Below are positions 1 through 9,336 of a stretch of 55,881 bases of DNA, in pieces. The position numbers and the translations under genes are program-made. The DNA comes from Erysipelotrichaceae bacterium. GTDB taxonomy: Bacteria > Bacillota_I > Bacilli_A > RFN20 > CAG-826. The first letter of the stretch is position 1. Every line of letters begins with the position of its first letter. Below the pieces are notes generated by a model. It saw nothing but the letters and a program-made list of their open reading frames with translations, did no database searches and was not told the origin of the DNA. Location: the NCBI GenBank assembly GCA_012837435.1, contig DURD01000029.1, positions 1-55,881 on the forward strand, read 5' to 3'.

Positions 1-223
1 ATCGATAGATAAAAGATAGCCCTTGAACTCTTCTTGGTTAAGAGGTTCAGATAAATGGAAGAGATAGTATTTCACAATACGTTAAAAATAACATATTTAT
101 CATATAAAAAACACAATTTTCACAGAAAAATTAGCATCTTTATAAGAAATAAAAATAATGAACATGAAAATAAGAAAAGGAAGAAATCGGCTTTTTCCCC
201 ACTTTTACAATCTAGTAAAGATT

Positions 224-2284
224 CTAGCTATTGAACTCTAATCTTTTGATGATATGGTTTTGGTAGACTAAATCTAATTCATTAAAATAGCCACTCCAGC
301 CCCATACTCTAACGATTAAGTTTTTATGATCTTCTGGATGTTTTTGAGCATCTAATAAAACATCGCGATTGATAGCGTTTAATTGCAATTGATGGCCCCC
401 GAGAGCAATGTATGTTTTGACGAGCATCGCTACTTTCTTTTCACCATCTTCGTTTCTAAATACAGTGTCATGAAATTCTAGAGTTAATGGACCACCATTG
501 CAAACATTTTGTAAATTTGGTTTGGTAAAAGAAGAAATAACTGAGAGAACACCATTAAAGTTGACGTTTAAACTCGGAGAATAATTTGCTGCGAAAGGCT
601 CGCCATTTTTTCTCCCATCAGCAGTAGCGCCAAGTTTCTCGGAATACCAAATGTAGTACATCGCTGTGCCTGTTCCTGCCCTATAACATCCACCTTTTGC
701 ATTTTTATATTTTGAGCATTCTAAAGAGAATTTATCTAATAATCTAACGGCAATATCATCAACATAGGCTTCATTATTACCCATTTTTGGAGAAGAAATT
801 AATTTCTTTTGTAAGGAAAGGTATCCTTCAAAATTATTGTCGATTGCCGTGAGCAATTCTTCTTTGGCAATATCCTTTTTCTCAAAGATGTGTTCTTTGA
901 TAGCCGCTAATGAATCCGAAGCGTTAGCAATACCGGCACCGTGAAATCCATAGTTATTATATTTTCCACCATCGGCAATATCTTTTTTATTATTAACGCA
1001 ATCTTTCATCAAAATAGATTGAAAAGGAGAAGGAATTAAGAAACAAGAGTGGTAAACGTTTGTCAAACGGAGTACTTCTTTTTCCATCTCTTTATTTACA
1101 ATTTCTTCAACTTCTTCATATGTCTGTGCATCCATAAAGGATTCGCTATGAATTGCTCTGTCTACTAATTCTGGAAAACTGAGAGCATCGACATTAGGAA
1201 TATCCATTCCCACTTTTGGAATGATGAATTCCCAGCAAGCCGCCATCACATAATCTCTAGCGTCTTCTAGTGAATATCCCAGTTTTAAAAGTGCTGGAAT
1301 AACGACATCGTCATTACTATATTGAGGAAAACCTAAACCTTTTTTTGTAAGTTTTGTGCCGAGTTCATACCACTTCATGTCAGTATTCTTATTAACCCGC
1401 ATATTGATTTTTGGATCTATTAAGTTCACTGTCAACGAGGCTTCTAAACATAATTTACTCAATTCGTTATAAGCATCGCTACCATCATTAGGCTTTACAC
1501 CCCCCAGGACCAACGATTGGCCATTATCGCCCTGTTGAACACCAGGATATAAATCGGCATCAAAGTTTAAAGAAATAAATAGTTCTTCTGTTAAATCAAG
1601 AGCTTCTTCATAGTTAAGAACACCTTCATCGATGTCTTTTTTGAAGAATGGATACATGTATTGATCAAATCTACCGATCGTATTGTGCTTGTTAGCGTTA
1701 ATCCAGAGCATGTAATTCATTATTCTGAAAAAGACTAGCGCTTCATGATAACTATTAGGTCTATTGTAAGGAACGTTCTCCAAAATTCTAGCCAATTTAA
1801 CATTGCCGACATTTAACGCTTCATCGTGATATTTTTGCACAATCTTGTAGGTAGCATAGATTGATTCTTGCATAGCCAACAATTCATCATTTTCTTTCGC
1901 AGTATTGTTCTCTTCTAGCTTTTCTTTAATTTCTTCAAGTCGCTTGTTGAAACCGACATTCAAAGTATATTCATAATCGCTAGAAATGTTACACACCAAA
2001 GCATTGTCAAAAATGCATTGGGTTTTTTCAATCTCTTTAATTTCTTCATCCGACAAAATGGATGGAATATGACGAATTGTGCGGTAAAAACCTATTCTTT
2101 CGTTTTCATAAACGATAGCCTTCTCATGCTCAACCATTTTCATTAAGCGACGAGAGACACGTAAAGGAAGAGAAATGTCTCTGTTTCCCACTATTGAAGA
2201 CACATCGATTTTTATGTCTCTTCTTAGTTTTCTATAATCTCTTTTTAACAATCTATCGTAACTTTCTTTAGTGATATAATTCAT
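224..2284 (-). CDS. Pyruvate formate-lyase-family glycyl radical enzyme (substrate unknown)
   Basis: 686 aa; C-terminal VRVWGWSGYF resembles the glycyl-radical loop RVxGY; candidate active-site Cys in MAACWEF; activase gene lies directly upstream on the same strand. Confidence 0.88.
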   Translation of the reverse strand: MNYITKESYDRLLKRDYRKLRRDIKIDVSSIVGNRDISLPLRVSRRLMKMVEHEKAIVYENERIGFYRTIRHIPSILSDEEIKEIEKTQCIFDNALVCNISSDYEYTLNVGFNKRLEEIKEKLEENNTAKENDELLAMQESIYATYKIVQKYHDEALNVGNVKLARILENVPYNRPNSYHEALVFFRIMNYMLWINANKHNTIGRFDQYMYPFFKKDIDEGVLNYEEALDLTEELFISLNFDADLYPGVQQGDNGQSLVLGGVKPNDGSDAYNELSKLCLEASLTVNLIDPKINMRVNKNTDMKWYELGTKLTKKGLGFPQYSNDDVVIPALLKLGYSLEDARDYVMAACWEFIIPKVGMDIPNVDALSFPELVDRAIHSESFMDAQTYEEVEEIVNKEMEKEVLRLTNVYHSCFLIPSPFQSILMKDCVNNKKDIADGGKYNNYGFHGAGIANASDSLAAIKEHIFEKKDIAKEELLTAIDNNFEGYLSLQKKLISSPKMGNNEAYVDDIAVRLLDKFSLECSKYKNAKGGCYRAGTGTAMYYIWYSEKLGATADGRKNGEPFAANYSPSLNVNFNGVLSVISSFTKPNLQNVCNGGPLTLEFHDTVFRNEDGEKKVAMLVKTYIALGGHQLQLNAINRDVLLDAQKHPEDHKNLIVRVWGWSGYFNELDLVYQNHIIKRLEFNS

Positions 2285-2295
2285 ATTCTTTTTCC

Positions 2296-3189
2296 CTATA
2301 AAACTCGAGCGCTGATGTTGGCTTCCTTAAATAAACCCAGTCTTGGATTTGACGGAACACTTTCATCAAATTTGGGTTTGTATTCTTTTCCGGCCATTTT
2401 ATATTTGGCTCCTGCATATTTATTGTATGGGAGAAGTTCAACCATACGCAAATTCGAATAATCTTTTATTTTGGAAATAATGGCATTGATATTCTCTTCT
2501 GTGTCAACAACGCCTGGAATAAGAGGAATGCGAACAATAAAAGGAATGTCGGTTGTGCCTAGGTATTTCAAATTCTCTAAAATGAGTTCATTATTAATCC
2601 CTTCGTATTCTTTGGCTTTTTCTTTATCCATAATCTTCATATCGAAGAGAACTAAATCCATTTGATTGACAATCTCCTTAAAATGTTCTCTTGGTGCATA
2701 GCCAGAAGTTTGAAGGGCTAAATGAATCTTATTCTTTAGAAGTGAGACGGTTTCTTTTAAACCTTCATATTGCGCTAAAGGCTCTCCACCAGAAAAAGTA
2801 ATACCGCCGTTATTGAAAGAAAGAATGTCTTTATTTTTCAACAAAATATCAACTAGTTGCTGTGGTTCATAATCAATGGCAGCAAATCTGATGAGGTTTC
2901 TCGGACAAACGTCAATGCATTTTCCACAAGCAACGCAATTTTCTCTACGAGTAGGACAAACGTCAAAACAAGCACCACATTCCAAGCAGCCATTAGGACT
3001 TCTCAATGTATAATTTTTAAAATCCTGCCCTTCTGGTGAATGACACCAATTACATCTTAACGGGCAACCCTTTAAAAAAACTGTTGTCCTAATCCCAGGA
3101 CCATCGTAGACCGAGAATTCTTCGATAGAAAACACACGAACTTTCATATTTTTCATCGGCATTTTAATATTAGACCTCTTTTTTTGCAA
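2296..3189 (-). CDS. Glycyl-radical enzyme activating enzyme (radical SAM)
   Basis: KGCPLRCNWCHSPE radical SAM CX3CX2C motif; two ferredoxin-like Cys clusters (CLECGACFDVCP, CVACGKCIDVCP); GGITFSGGEPL. Confidence 0.93.
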   Translation of the reverse strand: MQKKRSNIKMPMKNMKVRVFSIEEFSVYDGPGIRTTVFLKGCPLRCNWCHSPEGQDFKNYTLRSPNGCLECGACFDVCPTRRENCVACGKCIDVCPRNLIRFAAIDYEPQQLVDILLKNKDILSFNNGGITFSGGEPLAQYEGLKETVSLLKNKIHLALQTSGYAPREHFKEIVNQMDLVLFDMKIMDKEKAKEYEGINNELILENLKYLGTTDIPFIVRIPLIPGVVDTEENINAIISKIKDYSNLRMVELLPYNKYAGAKYKMAGKEYKPKFDESVPSNPRLGLFKEANISARVL

Positions 3190-3401
3190 CAGATATACTT
3201 TTTTTTACAAATCAGTAAAAAACTAAAATAGTATCCAAAAAATTTTTGGACTACCCTATCCAACAAATAAAGAGATCTTGCTTTTGATGAAGAGTTCGAC
3301 ACATCAAACACTACTTTTGTTTAGTATTTAATGTGCATTTTAATGTTTTGTTTAATCAATGAAACTTTTTAGTTTTTCATTTATACATGTTCAATCGGTG
3401 A

Positions 3402-3746
3402 TTATTTTTCCAAATTTTCAGCTTCAGAAATGATTTTGTTCAACCGATCAATTTTTGGGCTGGAATAGATACCTTTACTAGTTTCTGTGTCCTTGCAGTA
3501 TCTAATGCCGTCTTTGTCGAGAACTAAAATGTTACTGTTGTATCCAGGTAACGTTTTCAAAACGGCAGTAATTGAAACAGAACTTCTTTGAACTTCATAA
3601 CCGTACTTAGAAAGTATCTTTTCAATAGAATCGAGCGAAGCATGTGTGTAAGCTTCGATGATTTCTTGCCTGTCAGCATAACCCATATAGAACTCCTCCT
3701 TGTCTCCTTTTTCTATTCCATCACTATCAGTGGTGTTCATACACAT
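3402..3746 (-). CDS. Hypothetical protein
   Basis: 114-aa ORF; likely true start at internal Met (MGYADRQEII); no family recognised. Confidence 0.5.
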   Translation of the reverse strand: MCMNTTDSDGIEKGDKEEFYMGYADRQEIIEAYTHASLDSIEKILSKYGYEVQRSSVSITAVLKTLPGYNSNILVLDKDGIRYCKDTETSKGIYSSPKIDRLNKIISEAENLEK

Positions 3747-3838
3747 TGTACCTTTTTACCTCTCTTTTAAATGATATAACAATCATTTTTATAACATTTT
3801 TACAACTTTTTTACTTGATGTTTTAACTTCAAATAAAA

Positions 3839-3882
3839 ACTCGCCTTTGTCACTGAAATTTTAGCGATAATTGGCGAGTAAT
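3839..3882 (-). terminator. Putative terminator downstream of the tRNA-Glu/tRNA-Asn pair
   Basis: Minus strand ACTCGCC...GGCGAGT followed by TTTTATTT; long loop. Confidence 0.5.
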
Positions 3883-3889
3883 TTTTATA

Positions 3890-3966
3890 TGGCGACCTAT
3901 ACGGGATTCGAACCCATGAATGCATGCGTGAAAGGCATGTGAGTTAAACCACTTCTCCAATAGGCC
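3890..3966 (-). tRNA. tRNA-Glu (TTC)
   Basis: Cloverleaf: GGCCTAT/ATAGGTC acceptor, CATGC-CTTTCAC-GCATG anticodon arm, encoded CCA. Confidence 0.93.
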
Positions 3967-3972
3967 ACATCG

Positions 3973-4048
3973 TGGCGCCTACCGTAGGACTCGAACCTAC
4001 GACCGATCGGTTAACAGCCGATAGCTCTACCGACTGAGCTAGGTAGGC
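3973..4048 (-). tRNA. tRNA-Asn (GTT)
   Basis: GCCTACC acceptor, CTGTTAA anticodon loop, GGTTCGAGTCC T-arm, CCA. Confidence 0.95.
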
Positions 4049-4118
4049 AGTAGCAACCACGCTCCTCGAGCGCGGATTAAATATTATCATGCGCTTGCAC
4101 CAAAGACAAGACAATTTA

Positions 4119-4340
4119 TTATTTCTTCGACTCGATCAAATCAACGAGATCTTTGACAGTTTTTAGATTGACAATTTCATCGCTGGAGAATTCAACTTTT
4201 AGAACTTCTTCGATTTTTAACATCGCTTCCACTAGATCGAGAGAATCTAAACCAATATCCACAAGATTGTCCTCGTAACTTATCGAATTAACATCAACGC
4301 GATCCTTTATAGCTTCTTTAACAATTTCTACTGATTTCAT
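4119..4340 (-). CDS. acpP: Acyl carrier protein
   Basis: 73 aa; phosphopantetheine site motif VDIGLDSLDLVEAMLKIEE. Confidence 0.92.
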   Translation of the reverse strand: MKSVEIVKEAIKDRVDVNSISYEDNLVDIGLDSLDLVEAMLKIEEVLKVEFSSDEIVNLKTVKDLVDLIESKK

Positions 4341-4383
4341 AACTCCTTTATTCTATACAATAAATGTTTTTCATTCAACAGAA

Positions 4384-4405
4384 AACGGCCCTTTTTGGAG
4401 CCGTT
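4384..4405 (-). terminator. Putative terminator at the end of the Tad-like operon
   Basis: Minus strand AACGGCTCC-AAAAA-GGGCCGTT followed by TTC; just downstream of the 47-aa ORF stop. Confidence 0.5.
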
Positions 4406-4425
4406 AACCTTTTTGAAAACCATAG

Positions 4426-4569
4426 TTATATGCTACTAACTATTTTCGCGACTTCGCTCGAAACAGAATTTGTCAAGTTAGTAAACACTGTTGTCAAACT
4501 AGCGGCGACGATACCAAACACCATGATAACTAAGATGATACCTAATAACTGCCCTTTAATTTCAGACAT
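4426..4569 (-). CDS. Small pilin-like protein (47 aa), last gene of the Tad-like operon
   Basis: Hand translation: MSEIKGQLLGIILVIMVFGIVAASLTTVFTNLTNSVSSEVAKIVSSI; short charged N-terminus then a hydrophobic stretch; below the ORF-track length cutoff; preceded by AGGAAGG. Confidence 0.72.
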   Translation of the reverse strand: MSEIKGQLLGIILVIMVFGIVAASLTTVFTNLTNSVSSEVAKIVSSI

Positions 4570-4583
4570 AACCTTCCTCCTTT

Positions 4584-4925
4584 CTATCCATAAAAACCGA
4601 TGATGGTCATTCTTTGCACCGCAATCGTCATTTCATTTTTATCGATAACCATGGGATGGAATTTGCTCGTGATAATGTAAGTAATCTTTTGGCCAAATGT
4701 CGGAGCGGGATATTCATCGCAAATAAATTCCACATGAAAAGTACTTTCAATTTCCTCGATAAATTCTTGATTAATAACTCCGTTTCTCGATATTAAATAG
4801 GAGATGTTATTAGCTTTAGCGTCTAAAGCGCTGTAGGCAGACTGCAAACACAAAAGGTCGACACCAAAAAGGAAAAATAAAGAAATAAAGATCATCGATA
4901 AAACAAGACTAATTTTATATGACAT
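4584..4925 (-). CDS. TadE-like/pseudopilin-like membrane protein
   Basis: N-terminal hydrophobic helix, 113 aa, within the Tad-like operon and overlapping the TadC-like gene. Confidence 0.55.
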   Translation of the reverse strand: MSYKISLVLSMIFISLFFLFGVDLLCLQSAYSALDAKANNISYLISRNGVINQEFIEEIESTFHVEFICDEYPAPTFGQKITYIITSKFHPMVIDKNEMTIAVQRMTIIGFYG

Positions 4926-5580
4926 TAACGAGCTCTCCTAAAACCGATAATATGGAAATCGTTAAAGAAATAGTAATGAGACCCGCTCCTACGAGAGGAA
5001 AGGTTGACATATTAGTTAACGATTTTTCTTTTTGTTCCATCATTTCTTTGTCGCGATTTTTAGCTAGTTCATCAAATGTCGCATTAAACTGATTTAATTG
5101 AGAACTATTTTCCCCTTGGTCGACCATTTGATAAATCGAAAGCATCAAGCTAGAAAAGGCTACTTGTTGAAAATTTTTGGCAAAATTGACGAAGGGTTGA
5201 ACTGATTTATCTTTATCTATTTCTTTGAGCATATTTTCAATTTTTTCTTTCATCCAGAGCGAACAATATGGTAAGAGCAAATTAAAAGATTGATAGACAT
5301 TATTTTTGTTTTCGATATAGACTTCGAAATAAGAAATAATTGTCACTAATTCGTTTTCTCTTTCTTTCAGAATGATGTTCTTTTTGTCTTGATAACTGGT
5401 CAGCAAATAATAATCTAATAGAAATAGCCCTAGAATAGCGATGATGGCCCACACAATTTGGTCTAGCAAAAAGAAGAGTACTGCCGCAAGAGCAAATCCA
5501 ATAATATTGATTATCGTGATTTTTATTATTTCCGTCTGATAAGACAAACCGACAAAATTAATAGTTTCCTTAATTTTCAT
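4915..5580 (-). CDS. TadC-like type II/IV secretion inner-membrane platform protein
   Basis: 221 aa with hydrophobic segments around a helical cytoplasmic domain; sits after the TadB-like gene. Confidence 0.6.
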   Translation of the reverse strand: MKIKETINFVGLSYQTEIIKITIINIIGFALAAVLFFLLDQIVWAIIAILGLFLLDYYLLTSYQDKKNIILKERENELVTIISYFEVYIENKNNVYQSFNLLLPYCSLWMKEKIENMLKEIDKDKSVQPFVNFAKNFQQVAFSSLMLSIYQMVDQGENSSQLNQFNATFDELAKNRDKEMMEQKEKSLTNMSTFPLVGAGLITISLTISILSVLGELVNVI

Positions 5581-6277
5581 GTTCTTTCCATCCTTCTAAA
5601 TTGATCTGAGTAATTCTTTTAACCATCACATAGATGGAAAAAATAACAAAAATAAAAATAATGACGATGGAGCTTTGAAAGACCACTGTTTTGCTAATAT
5701 AGTGATAAAACTGCGAAAGCGCAAAACGCAGAGAGGCTAAAATGCCTAGGGCAATACTCCACAAAACTACGAATTCGATGACTTTTGAACGAGAAACATT
5801 TTGACAATATAGGACATATTGTTCTTTTAGTCGCACTTGATTGACGAGATGTTTACTCATCACGAGAATATCCCCTCCTTGTTCGTTCCATAACGTCACG
5901 ATATCCAAAAACAAATGATATAAATCAAAGGTGAAATATTTCTTTAAGTAAGACAACTTTTCTTGTTCATTCATTTCTTTTATCGAGTCAATGACTTCTT
6001 TGGTTTCACTATCCGCGGTTTCGTAACCGCTTTGCATCGCTGCGTTTAAAGAACCTCTAACGCTTAAAGTAATTAAAAAGTTATTAATGAATTGATAACA
6101 CTGATGGTAGCGACGGATTTTATTTTGGTATTTGTTGATTTGCCTTCTCACGAAGAAAACAAAAAATGATATAGTCAACGTAAAAATCAATAAGGTGGAT
6201 ATTAAGTTTTCACTCGTGATATAAATAGCGCCGGCAAAGGCAAAAGCAACAATTAGACCAATTAACACTAAGTTCAT
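5570..6277 (-). CDS. TadB-like type II/IV secretion inner-membrane platform protein
   Basis: 235 aa, GspF-like architecture; directly downstream of the CpaF/TadA ATPase. Confidence 0.65.
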   Translation of the reverse strand: MNLVLIGLIVAFAFAGAIYITSENLISTLLIFTLTISFFVFFVRRQINKYQNKIRRYHQCYQFINNFLITLSVRGSLNAAMQSGYETADSETKEVIDSIKEMNEQEKLSYLKKYFTFDLYHLFLDIVTLWNEQGGDILVMSKHLVNQVRLKEQYVLYCQNVSRSKVIEFVVLWSIALGILASLRFALSQFYHYISKTVVFQSSIVIIFIFVIFSIYVMVKRITQINLEGWKEHEN

Positions 6278-6279
6278 TT

Positions 6280-7332
6280 TTATCCTCCTATAAACGTTTT
6301 TTTGAAAAGTAGGCTCGCTTGAGATAAGTCTAATAATTGCAAGGCGGCCTTTGGTAACTTTCCATAACTCTTGGTAAGTCCATCGCTACCATATATTTCT
6401 TCCATGCCCTTCTGATCGAAATAGGCGATGGATGAAATGTATCTTTGAACCAATCCACTAGTGGTATATTTCCTCTTCAGGTAGATGTAAAAACGCAGGT
6501 TATGCGAAATATCTCGATAGACGTCATCGAAGCGTAATTTTTGAGGATTCATCATAATCATTCTCGCCATGCGGTTTGGCATGTTGTAGATATCAAGAGC
6601 GTGAATCGTAGTAATGATGGGATGACCAGTTAAAGAAGAATTCAAAACTTCGAGCATTTCTTCACCGCGTGCTTCCGCCACAATGAGCCAATCAGGATTA
6701 CTTCTCAAAGCAGTTTTAACCAACTTTCTGATAGAAACTTGCTCGCGATTTTCATCGGCTTGCCAGATATTTAAATCGAGTTGATTTTCTAAAGACAATT
6801 GATCTAACTCTAATATGTTATCGATGACGATAACGCGAGAATTTTCACTCATCCTCGTCAACAGATATTTTTGTAATTCCGTCTTTCCACTTCCCGTTAT
6901 TCCTCCGATAACTAAAGACACTTGAGAATAAATTAAAACATCTAATAAGTCCCTAATTTCTTGGCCTAGAAAACGATCGTCTTGTCCAATTTTTAAAGTG
7001 GTTGAAGACAAACGGATAGAAAAACAGACGCTTTCAATGTTGTTTTTGCGACAAACACTTTGGTGTAAAGCATTGATGCGATATCGCCCAAACGAAATAT
7101 CTAATTCGGGATTTTGATAAGAAAATTGTTTTTCCGCCAGATTAGCTATTTGCCGAATAAAATCTTTAGCGGTTTGATAATTGATCTTTATATCGCTCTT
7201 TAATCTTCCGTAGTTATTGTTCAAATAAAAAATATCTTCCCCATTATAAGAAATATCGGTGATATCACTATTTTTAACTAGGGGTGACAAGAAGGAATTT
7301 TCCAGATAATCAATTAACCTATTTACTTCCAT
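6280..7332 (-). CDS. CpaF/TadA-type secretion ATPase
   Basis: Walker A VIGGITGSGKTELQKYL; VIVIDNILELDQ; SNPDWLIVAEARGEEMLEVLNSSLTGHPIITTIHA. Confidence 0.93.
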   Translation of the reverse strand: MEVNRLIDYLENSFLSPLVKNSDITDISYNGEDIFYLNNNYGRLKSDIKINYQTAKDFIRQIANLAEKQFSYQNPELDISFGRYRINALHQSVCRKNNIESVCFSIRLSSTTLKIGQDDRFLGQEIRDLLDVLIYSQVSLVIGGITGSGKTELQKYLLTRMSENSRVIVIDNILELDQLSLENQLDLNIWQADENREQVSIRKLVKTALRSNPDWLIVAEARGEEMLEVLNSSLTGHPIITTIHALDIYNMPNRMARMIMMNPQKLRFDDVYRDISHNLRFYIYLKRKYTTSGLVQRYISSIAYFDQKGMEEIYGSDGLTKSYGKLPKAALQLLDLSQASLLFKKTFIGG

Positions 7333-7742
7333 TATTGACTCCTGATTTCGTAGTACATTGATCTTTGATAATGAAAAGAAAAAGTTAACGTTGCTTCGAC
7401 TAGTATTTCCGTGGCTTCTGGCTTATCAGAAAGGCAAATGGAATAATCTTCTTGATTGTAATAGGAAATGGTAACCGAATAATCTTTGCTATAACGAGGT
7501 AGGGAGTAGTCAAAATATGAATGAATATTGTCCTCTAATATTTCTTTATCGAAATAAGGATTTTCTCCTGTGGAAAGGTTATAAAGAACTACCGCAGTTT
7601 CAAAAAGCGCTAAAGGTGTAGATAAAACTAAGCGATTGATACCATTTAGTTGATAAGAAATCGTACAAAAGTTACATGACATCACGACAACAAATAAGGA
7701 AATAAACATTAAAAACATTACTTCGTTCCTCCTACTAGGCAA
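7332..7742 (-). CDS. Small membrane protein of the Tad-like operon
   Basis: 136 aa with N-terminal hydrophobic helix; overlapping neighbours on both sides. Confidence 0.5.
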   Translation of the reverse strand: MPSRRNEVMFLMFISLFVVVMSCNFCTISYQLNGINRLVLSTPLALFETAVVLYNLSTGENPYFDKEILEDNIHSYFDYSLPRYSKDYSVTISYYNQEDYSICLSDKPEATEILVEATLTFSFHYQRSMYYEIRSQ

Positions 7743-8839
7743 TGTTCTGCGTCATGACATAAACCCATCAATGATTTGCTGACATCATATTTAACTGCGA
7801 TGGTCGTCGACATTTTATCTGCACCTAAATCTTCAATATCGATAAATAAGTTTTTATCGTTAAAAATCTTCTTGCCATTTATCGGCAGATAAAAATCAGA
7901 AGTTAAGGCATAGCCTACTTGATAGGTTTCACTAATTTGTAGCGTTCTTTTGTTGACATAAAACTTGTCTTTAAATGCGAAGGAAACTGCTCCTTGTTTA
8001 TTCTCTAAAACTAAAGGAAGATTTATATCATTATGTAAATCATGATTGACATACGGAAATAGATTTTCTTTATCGTTAAAACGCAAATTAATATTTTTGT
8101 ACTCTAAAGGAAATAAACTTTCATAACGAAATTTAACGTTTTTTAAACTGAGTCTATAGTAATAATCGACATCTAAATAATCACCAATCTCACGAAAATC
8201 GATGGTTTCATAAATGCCCTTTAATGAAGTCCCATCGGCATAAAAACCTAAGTTTTGACTGACGTACGGATTTTGTTTTAATGTTTGATAATTAACGTAC
8301 TGATGTTTAGGCGGATAAAATTTCGCTTCGTGACCTTTTAAAATATAATTGCCGCTACTTTTCAATATTTCAAATTTTATTGTTAAACCTTTTTCTGTGA
8401 AAAAACTGCTGATAGGGACATTAAAAGAAACGTTATTTAAACTGTTGTTAGCGTATTCTTTGATGGCTTTAGTTTCAGCGTGCACCACTTCGTTATTACC
8501 ATCTAATAAACGCAACCTTTCTTTTATAGACTGATTGGAAATGTTCAATCGATAGTTGAAAGATACCGAAAAATCCTCATCGCCGACATGGTAAGGACCA
8601 TAGATTCCAGCTGTAGAAATGTAATCTGAATAAGTGTTGTTTGAGGAAGAGGAAGAAATCGAGGAAGATGGTTGCTTAGAAGAACTTGAAGCAGATGATG
8701 AACTAAAAGAAATTGGAGGAAAGGAAAGAGAGCCGCTGGGATTATTGGGATCGACAATAATTATCGGTGAACCAATTTTATTGACTGAATAAACACTAGG
8801 CAGTATAAACGCCAAAATTATTAAAGGTAATTTAGCCAT
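7718..8839 (-). CDS. Putative exported protein with Ser-rich linker
   Basis: 373 aa; N-terminal hydrophobic signal MAKLPLIILAFILPSVYS, then SSSSASSSSKQPSSSISSSSS low-complexity segment. Confidence 0.6.
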   Translation of the reverse strand: MAKLPLIILAFILPSVYSVNKIGSPIIIVDPNNPSGSLSFPPISFSSSSASSSSKQPSSSISSSSSNNTYSDYISTAGIYGPYHVGDEDFSVSFNYRLNISNQSIKERLRLLDGNNEVVHAETKAIKEYANNSLNNVSFNVPISSFFTEKGLTIKFEILKSSGNYILKGHEAKFYPPKHQYVNYQTLKQNPYVSQNLGFYADGTSLKGIYETIDFREIGDYLDVDYYYRLSLKNVKFRYESLFPLEYKNINLRFNDKENLFPYVNHDLHNDINLPLVLENKQGAVSFAFKDKFYVNKRTLQISETYQVGYALTSDFYLPINGKKIFNDKNLFIDIEDLGADKMSTTIAVKYDVSKSLMGLCHDAEHCLVGGTK

Positions 8840-9164
8840 TATAAAACGCTCCTAAAAAGCTTAGCATCGCTTGCTTTTTATACCGATAGAAACTCGCTTT
8901 TGTGTAAATAGGTTTCCACCAATCTTCATAGTTTTGAAAGAAAAACTCGCTATTAATGAGAATTTTTTCTTTGTCGTTGAGAGATTCGAAAGCATTTAAA
9001 ACTTTGAAGAGATAAATGCGATAAGAACCTTCGCCGCAATATTCATTCTCTCCTAGAGATTGTTCACTTTTTAATTGATGGAGTCTCCGCGCTAAAAAGT
9101 AGCGCTGTGCTATCATTTCCGTCATGGCGTTTAAATCTTTGAAACTCTTCTTATCAAATGTCAC
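8832..9164 (-). CDS. Small protein with possible C-terminal HTH
   Basis: 110 aa; LNDKEKILINSEFF...YTKASFYRYKKQAMLSFLGAF resembles a sigma-like/helix-turn-helix layout. Confidence 0.45.
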   Translation of the reverse strand: MTFDKKSFKDLNAMTEMIAQRYFLARRLHQLKSEQSLGENEYCGEGSYRIYLFKVLNAFESLNDKEKILINSEFFFQNYEDWWKPIYTKASFYRYKKQAMLSFLGAFYNG

Positions 9165-9336
9165 TACAAACCCTCTAATAAAGAAGTAGGGATTATTTTT
9201 GTGTTTTGTCCAAAAAACAAGTTAAATGCTAGGCAAAAAACCTGGGTTTACACAATAAGAGCGAATTATGAAGAAAACTCTTATAATAAATATCGTTTTT
9301 ATATACAATAGATTAAAATCAAGAATTGGAAGAAGT

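Noticed and set aside
4364-4603. Plus-strand 79-aa ORF
   Set aside because: Antisense to the minus-strand 47-aa pilin-like ORF, which fits the operon and has an SD and terminator.
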